From NCBI GenBank assembly GCA_904502145.1, contig CAJGDH010000061.1:1-9150 (forward strand): a stretch of DNA of 9,150 bases, given 5' to 3'. A program made the translations under genes and the position numbers. The DNA comes from an uncultured Eubacterium sp. (GTDB lineage: Bacteria; Bacillota; Clostridia; Lachnospirales; Lachnospiraceae). This document shows positions 4,552 to 9,150 of this stretch, piece after piece; the stretch's first letter is position 1; every line of letters begins with the position of its first letter. The notes under the pieces are model-generated. The model was given only the letters and a program-made list of their open reading frames with translations, searched no databases and was not told where the DNA came from.

Positions 4552-6498
4552 ATGGCAAAACAAGGAAACCTTTCCATCAACAGTGAAAACATTTTCCCGA
4601 TCATTAAAAAATTGCTGTACTCAGACCATGATATTTTTGCGAGAGAGCTGGTAAGCAATGGCTGCGACGCAGTGACAAAACTGAAAAAGCTTGAGATGAT
4701 CGGTGAATTCGAAAAACCCGAGGATGAAGATTACTATGTGAAGGTCATCGTCAGTCCGGAGGATAAAACCATCCAGTTCGTCGACAACGGTATCGGAATG
4801 ACCGAGGAAGAAGTGGATGAATACATCAATCAGATCGCTTTCTCCGGTGCGGAAGCCTTCATGGCCCAGTATAAAGACAAGACCAACGAAGACCAGATCA
4901 TCGGACACTTCGGTCTTGGCTTTTACTCCGCTTTCATGGTCGCCGACCGTGTGACCATCGACAGTTTATCCTACCGTGAAGGTGCCCGGCCTGTTCACTG
5001 GGAATGTGACGGCGGCACGGAATTCCATATGGAAGAAGGGGATCAGGAGGAAAGAGGAACAGTGGTCACCCTCTATCTGGGAGAAGACAGCTATGAATTC
5101 TCCAACGAATACCGCTGCAGGGAAGTTCTTGAGAAGTACTGTTCTTTCATGCCCGTTCCGATCTTCTTTGAAAATGAAGATGCCCAGGAGCCCGAGCCTG
5201 AGGAGAAGGATGCCGTCATCGATGTGGAGCCCGAGGATGAAGAAGGCAAAGAAGACGGGGAAGTCACTCTCGAAGATGAGGATGAGGATGAAGATGAAGA
5301 TAAAGGACCTAAGCCGATCAATCAGGTCACTCCTTTATGGTCAAAACATCCCAACGAGTGTAAAGAGGAAGAATACAAAGAGTTCTACCGCAATGTCTTC
5401 CATGACTATAAGGAGCCTCTGTTCTGGATCCATCTGAATATGGATTATCCCTTCAACCTGAAAGGTATCCTCTATTTCCCGAAGATCAATACCAAGTATG
5501 ACACCATCGAAGGTACCATCAAGTTATACAATAACCAGGTATTTATCGCGGACAACATCAAGGAAGTCATACCCGAGTATCTCCTCCTGTTAAAAGGCTG
5601 CATCGACTGTCCGGACCTTCCGCTGAATGTTTCCAGAAGCGCTCTTCAGAACGACGGATTCGTGAAGAAGATCGCCAACTACATCACCAAGAAAGTGGCG
5701 GAGAAACTCTCCGGCATGTGCAAGACCGAGCGTGAATCCTATGAGAAATACTGGGACGACATCTCTCCCTTCATCAAGTTCGGCTGCATCCGTGATGAGA
5801 AGTTCAGCGACAGGATGAAGGATTACCTGATCTTTAAGAATATGGAAGAAAAGTATATCACTCTTCCGGAATATCTCGAAGCAGCAAAAGAGACCAACGA
5901 GAATAAGGTCTTCTACATCTCCGATGAGATCACCCAGTCCCAGTACATGAACATGTTCAGGGAACAGGGTGTGGATGCCGTTTATCTCGTGGATCCCATC
6001 GACAGTACCTTCATCACTTACCTGGAGCAGAGGAACCAGGATGTCCAGTTCCTCCGGATCGACTCCGATGTGACAGACATCCTCAAGGAGAACCTCACCG
6101 AGGAGGAATCCAAGGAAATCTCCGAGAAACTGGCTGAAATCTTCAAGAAAGCAACCGGGACAGAGCAGATGATCGTCAAGGCAGAGAAACTGAAAAATCC
6201 GGAGATCGCCGGCATGATCACTGTCCAGGAGCATACCAGAAGAATGGCGGAAATGATGGAAATGTACGGTATGGAGAACAGCCTTACCGGCATGGGACCT
6301 CAGGGAGAAACCCTTGTCCTCAACCTGAACAACAGCCTTGTCAATTTCGTCATGGACAATCCGGACAATGAGAATACGGAAATGATCTGCCAGCAGATCT
6401 ACGATCTTGCCAAGCTGTCCAACCATCCGCTCAAACCGGAGGAGATGACTGCTTTCGTCAACAGATCCAACAAGATCCTGAGCCTTCTGGCCAAATAG
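4552..6498 (+). CDS. htpG: Molecular chaperone HtpG (Hsp90 family), 648 aa
   Basis: Cytosolic ATP-dependent homodimeric chaperone that remodels client proteins, usually with DnaK. The N-terminal GHKL ATPase domain shows RELVSNGCDA with catalytic Glu32, Mg-binding Asn36 and Asp39, then DNGIGM (78-83), GHFGLGF (118-124) and RGTVVTLYL (about 169-177). The middle domain shows PLWSKHP, LFWIHLNMDYPFNLKG and PLNVSRSALQ, whose Arg is the gamma-phosphate-sensing residue. The C-terminal dimerisation domain follows, without the eukaryotic MEEVD tail. Residues about 207-251 are a strongly acidic insertion ending in a run of alternating Glu and Asp, which most bacterial HtpGs lack and which accounts for the extra length over E. 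coli HtpG (624 aa). The ATG at 4552 lies 9 nt after AAGGAG (4537-4542); the in-frame TTG at 4543 touches that site and is rejected. Control by HrcA is indicated by the adjacent CIRCE. Confidence 0.97.
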   Translation: MAKQGNLSINSENIFPIIKKLLYSDHDIFARELVSNGCDAVTKLKKLEMIGEFEKPEDEDYYVKVIVSPEDKTIQFVDNGIGMTEEEVDEYINQIAFSGAEAFMAQYKDKTNEDQIIGHFGLGFYSAFMVADRVTIDSLSYREGARPVHWECDGGTEFHMEEGDQEERGTVVTLYLGEDSYEFSNEYRCREVLEKYCSFMPVPIFFENEDAQEPEPEEKDAVIDVEPEDEEGKEDGEVTLEDEDEDEDEDKGPKPINQVTPLWSKHPNECKEEEYKEFYRNVFHDYKEPLFWIHLNMDYPFNLKGILYFPKINTKYDTIEGTIKLYNNQVFIADNIKEVIPEYLLLLKGCIDCPDLPLNVSRSALQNDGFVKKIANYITKKVAEKLSGMCKTERESYEKYWDDISPFIKFGCIRDEKFSDRMKDYLIFKNMEEKYITLPEYLEAAKETNENKVFYISDEITQSQYMNMFREQGVDAVYLVDPIDSTFITYLEQRNQDVQFLRIDSDVTDILKENLTEEESKEISEKLAEIFKKATGTEQMIVKAEKLKNPEIAGMITVQEHTRRMAEMMEMYGMENSLTGMGPQGETLVLNLNNSLVNFVMDNPDNENTEMICQQIYDLAKLSNHPLKPEEMTAFVNRSNKILSLLAK

Positions 6499-6521
6499 AA
6501 CACACAATTGAAATTGCATTG

Positions 6522-6565
6522 AAAAAGGCCCGGCCTGCAGTTTGTTCTGCAGACCGGACCTTTTC
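6522..6565. terminator. Shared terminator between convergent htpG and lipid kinase genes
   Basis: A long hairpin has arms 6523-6540 and 6547-6564 with a 6-nt loop: CTGCAG, CCGG and GG/CC blocks, flanked by A4 and T4. In the rightward transcript two positions are C-A mismatches (6534/6553 and 6529/6558). In the leftward transcript the same positions become G-U pairs, giving an unbroken stem followed by TTTTT. It therefore serves both genes but should be more stable for the leftward kinase transcript. Confidence 0.88.
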
Positions 6566-6579
6566 TTTATATAGATATG

Positions 6580-7530
6580 TTATTTCCATTCTTCCTGAAC
6601 GCTGATTTCTTTGTTCCTGTTTTTCAGCAGGTAGAGGTATTCTTTATCCACAAAGATGTCAAGCATCTTCTCGTGAACCAGAATTTCCGCGGTGTTATGG
6701 CTTCCACCGTCCTCTCCGTCCACAGTCCAGGCGATTTCCTCTTCGCTGACGATATGGACCTTTTTGGCCTTCAGATAGTAGATAAACTGTCCGTCGGACT
6801 GTTTGTTCAGCAGACCTGAGATGATCGGCTGCCAGTCAAAGGGAGTGACCGGATTTCTCACCAGAACGACCTCAAAATATCCGTCGTCCAGTTCCACATC
6901 ATTTCCCGTGATATTGGCCATACCCCCCACAGACTCCGAGTTGGCGACCATCCCGTAGATAAAATCTCCTTCCAGGACCAGATCATCATCGATGGTGATG
7001 GTCATGGGATAGGGTTTGATGTCCAGGAGACTTTTTGTCCCCTCCAGGATATAGGCCATATGCCCCAGCATGTTCTTCATATCCTGGTCCGTCCGGTAGG
7101 ACACATCAGAGAAGACGCCAAAAGCAACGACATAGACGAAATACCAGTCATTAAATGTACCGATATCCACCGTGAAAGGATTCTCCTCCACGATGATCCT
7201 GGCCGCTTTCTTCATATCATTGGGAAGCTGGAGGCTGTGGGCATAGTCATTGGTAGACCCGGAAGGGATATAGCCGATCGTCGGTTTATATCCCGATTTG
7301 GATATACCCGCCACCACTTCATCCAGGGTACCGTCACCGCCCGTACAGGCGATGACATCATAATTCCCTGCTTCCCTTTTCGCCACCCGGAAGGCATCTG
7401 ATTTCTCCTGGGTAACATAGGTTGTAAGGGATATTCCTTTCTCGGAAAATGTATTGATAATATCCAGCAGATATCTCCTGACCGCGCCGCGGCCGGATCT
7501 GGGGTTCACGATCAGCAATGCTTTCTTCAT
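6580..7530 (-). CDS. Diacylglycerol kinase family lipid kinase (DgkB/YegS/BmrU type), 316 aa
   Basis: Soluble or peripheral lipid kinase of the DAGK catalytic fold; members phosphorylate diacylglycerol or related lipids with ATP and feed phosphatidic acid back into phospholipid synthesis. Visible motifs: IVNPRSGRG (residues 7-15), the nucleotide-binding TGGDGTLDEV (63-72) and PSGSTNDYA (89-97), where the more usual form is G-T-x-N-D. The C-terminal beta-sandwich part includes GDFIYGMVANS and DDGYFEVVLV, the latter matching the family's L-D-D-G-x-F/L-x-V-x-V motif. Length is typical. The ATG at 7530 has GAGG 9 nt upstream. It follows the HtrA gene by 54 bp with no terminator between them, so the two are probably co-transcribed. 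The actual substrate (diacylglycerol, undecaprenol or other) cannot be decided from sequence. Confidence 0.92.
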   Translation of the reverse strand: MKKALLIVNPRSGRGAVRRYLLDIINTFSEKGISLTTYVTQEKSDAFRVAKREAGNYDVIACTGGDGTLDEVVAGISKSGYKPTIGYIPSGSTNDYAHSLQLPNDMKKAARIIVEENPFTVDIGTFNDWYFVYVVAFGVFSDVSYRTDQDMKNMLGHMAYILEGTKSLLDIKPYPMTITIDDDLVLEGDFIYGMVANSESVGGMANITGNDVELDDGYFEVVLVRNPVTPFDWQPIISGLLNKQSDGQFIYYLKAKKVHIVSEEEIAWTVDGEDGGSHNTAEILVHEKMLDIFVDKEYLYLLKNRNKEISVQEEWK

Positions 7531-7584
7531 CTTTTATGACCTCACAGTTTTCCCTAAAGTAAAACAGACCATTTAATCTTTGTT

Positions 7585-9150
7585 TCAGTTGCCGAAGAAG
7601 AAATCATACGGATTAGTGAAATAATAGTCGCCGTCATTCCTGCCGCCGTTATTTCCGCCGTTGTTTCCACCGTTAAATCCGTTGTTCGGATCCTGGTTTT
7701 CAGCGTTTCCCTGGTCAATTTTGGCATTGGCGAAATCACTCTTCTTGCCGAGAGTTACCTCTATGTTCTTCTCCTCATACTCTCCGTTCTGGTTGGCACG
7801 CTTGAGGGTGACCGTCACCTTGGTACCGGCTGTCTTTCTGGAAAGTTTGTTCTTTAACCCGTCCATGGTGGAGACGGATGTTCCGTCAAATCCGGTAATG
7901 ATGTCTCCTGCACTGATGCCGGCCTTCTCTGCAGGTGAACCTGAGACTACCTGGGTAACATAGATTCCGGTGGGCATGCCGAGGGTCTGGGAGTATGTAT
8001 TGTTAATGGTACGTCCTACCACACCCAGGAAGGAAGCTTCCGCTTCTGTGATGGTTGTGGAATTCATCAGGTCATTCAGGATCGTTTTGGCTGTGGTGAT
8101 GGGGATGGCATAACCCATACCCTCCACGGAAGTATCTTCCAGCTTGGCGTTGTTGATCCCGATCACTTCCCCTCTCTGGTTGATCAGGACTCCGCCGCTG
8201 TTTCCGGGGTTGATGGCCGCATCTGTCTGAAGAAGGACCATGGTACCGTCCGTAAATGATACTTCACGATCTTTGGCACTGAGGACACCGGTCGTTACCG
8301 ACTGGCCGTAGCCGAGGGCATTACCGATGGCGATCACAGGCTGACCGACTTTGAGGGAATCCGAGTTGCCCAGCACAGCTACTTTGATCACTGAAGCCGT
8401 CTTCTGGGAGATGTCTTCCGCCTTTACGGAGATCACAGCCAGGTCGGCATCCGGGTCGGTCCCCACGATCTGGGCATCCGCCGTGGTCCCGTCTGCAAAA
8501 CCGACGGTGAGAGCCGTGGAATCATCCACCACGTGATTGTTGGTGGCAATGAACAGGTTCTGTTTATTCTTGGAAATGATAAACCCTGATCCCGCACCCT
8601 GGGACTGGGTTGTTCCGTAAAAATAATTGTTGCTGGTGATGGTGCAGGTAATAGAAACCACCGAGGGCATAACCTGCTGGACCACATCGGAGACATCCGT
8701 GGTCGTCACTGCATTGCTGGCTATTGTGTTGACCGTCTCCTTATCTGTTTCCGAATCCTGTGATGCAGCATCCTCAACGGAGGTATCCTCTTCTGTGGAA
8801 TCTGTAGTCTGCACCTGATCAGTATTGGACGGGAGGAATCTCTCCGATGCCATATTGACACCCACCATAGTTCCCCCTGCGATCAGCCCGAACAAAAGAG
8901 CGGATGCTACAAGTTTCAAAAGTTTTCCCACAGCTCCTCCCTTCTTTTTCTTTCTCTGTGGTTTCCGGGTGTAATTCCCGGAACCGCCGGAGGATCCCGA
9001 ATAGCTCACTCTGTCTTCACCTGCAGTGTACCTGCCGTAGCTGTCGTAGTTGCTGCCGGTGTCCGGCGTACTCCCGTAGCTGTCATAGTTGTTGCTGTCC
9101 GGCGTACTTCCGTAGCTGTCGTAGCTGCTGCCGGTGTCCGGCGTACTTCC
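7585..9150 (-). CDS. htrA: Membrane-anchored HtrA/DegP-like serine protease with PDZ domain, 5'-truncated by window edge
   Basis: Envelope protease that degrades misfolded proteins. A GTG at 9009 would give 474 aa, but the frame stays open for another 47 codons to the right edge and has no good ribosome binding site at 9009, so the true start is outside the window. Numbered from 9009: a basic KPQRKKKKGG stretch, one transmembrane segment (about 33-52), an acidic Ser/Thr/Asp linker, then the trypsin-like domain with catalytic His159 (TNNHVV), Asp189 (DADLAV) and Ser271 (NPGNSGG). One PDZ domain (about 327-420, FLGVVGRTI to IEVTLG) follows, then an Asn/Gly-rich tail ending YYFTNPYDFFFGN. Topology is inferred as a cytoplasmic N-terminus with the protease outside. 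The visible N-terminal extension is a Tyr-rich tandem repeat. The lipid kinase gene follows closely in the same direction. Confidence 0.94.
   Translation of the reverse strand, partial: GSTPDTGSSYDSYGSTPDSNNYDSYGSTPDTGSNYDSYGRYTAGEDRVSYSGSSGGSGNYTRKPQRKKKKGGAVGKLLKLVASALLFGLIAGGTMVGVNMASERFLPSNTDQVQTTDSTEEDTSVEDAASQDSETDKETVNTIASNAVTTTDVSDVVQQVMPSVVSITCTITSNNYFYGTTQSQGAGSGFIISKNKQNLFIATNNHVVDDSTALTVGFADGTTADAQIVGTDPDADLAVISVKAEDISQKTASVIKVAVLGNSDSLKVGQPVIAIGNALGYGQSVTTGVLSAKDREVSFTDGTMVLLQTDAAINPGNSGGVLINQRGEVIGINNAKLEDTSVEGMGYAIPITTAKTILNDLMNSTTITEAEASFLGVVGRTINNTYSQTLGMPTGIYVTQVVSGSPAEKAGISAGDIITGFDGTSVSTMDGLKNKLSRKTAGTKVTVTLKRANQNGEYEEKNIEVTLGKKSDFANAKIDQGNAENQDPNNGFNGGNNGGNNGGRNDGDYYFTNPYDFFFGN
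9037..9150 (-). repeat. Tandem repeat encoding GSTPDTGSSYDSY units at the HtrA N-terminus
   Basis: Three consecutive in-frame units are visible: 9150-9112 (39 bp), 9111-9076 (36 bp) and 9075-9037 (39 bp). They encode GSTPDTGSSYDSY, GSTPDSNNYDSY and GSTPDTGSNYDSY. The array continues to the window edge, so the copy number is unknown. It precedes the basic stretch and membrane anchor, so it should be a disordered cytoplasmic tail. Confidence 0.9.

Noticed and set aside
5091..5321. Leftward poly-Ser frame
   Set aside because: The poly-Ser tract is the reverse reading of the Glu/Asp codons of the HtpG acidic linker.
5590..6519. Leftward 309-codon frame opposite htpG
   Set aside because: Entirely antisense to conserved HtpG middle and C-terminal domains, with a composition typical of a reverse-frame shadow and no start signals.

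Overview
The window looks like chromosomal DNA from an anaerobic Firmicute, most likely class Clostridia and plausibly Lachnospiraceae. This rests on strong GGAGG-type ribosome binding sites, sigma-A-like promoters, a perfect CIRCE heat-shock element, clostridial-style G3E GTPases with poly-His tails, and a moderately GC-rich coding background with AT-rich intergenic DNA. The taxon is an inference. No RNA genes, CRISPR array, insertion sequence or prophage genes were seen.

Left end (1-640): the first 38 codons of a lactate permease run leftward off the window. A good promoter lies upstream, with two matching TGGGT-N-ACCCA palindromes 119 bp apart, one in the 5' leader and one upstream of the -35. 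This points to control by a dedicated repressor. The rest, to about 640, is AT-rich and has no gene I can support.

Centre left (641-4413), all leftward: a two-gene metal-handling unit and then a lipoprotein. The first gene is a CobW/G3E GTPase with a CxCC motif and a long run of about 60 histidines. It is followed 39 bp later by a second, degenerate G3E GTPase fused to a C-terminal domain that resembles DUF1980/TIGR03943 (YcgQ-type). A secreted lipoprotein of unknown function lies downstream with its own promoter and a clear terminator. The GTPase pair is the most interesting part of the window: it looks like a metallochaperone pair whose members have diverged in metal-binding equipment.

Centre (4376-6565): a short divergent intergenic region holds the promoter of the GTPase pair, covered by an inverted repeat, and the CIRCE element plus promoter of htpG. 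The htpG product is a bacterial Hsp90 with an unusual acidic, eukaryote-like charged linker between its N-terminal and middle domains. htpG converges on the next leftward unit and shares a terminator hairpin with it.

Right end (6580-9150), leftward: a membrane-anchored HtrA/DegP-type serine protease with a PDZ domain, followed 54 bp later by a diacylglycerol-kinase-family lipid kinase. The reading frame of the protease stays open to the window edge and encodes Tyr/Ser/Asp-rich tandem repeats ahead of the membrane anchor, so its true start is outside the window. HtpG and HtrA are both protein-quality-control factors, so the right half has a stress and envelope flavour.
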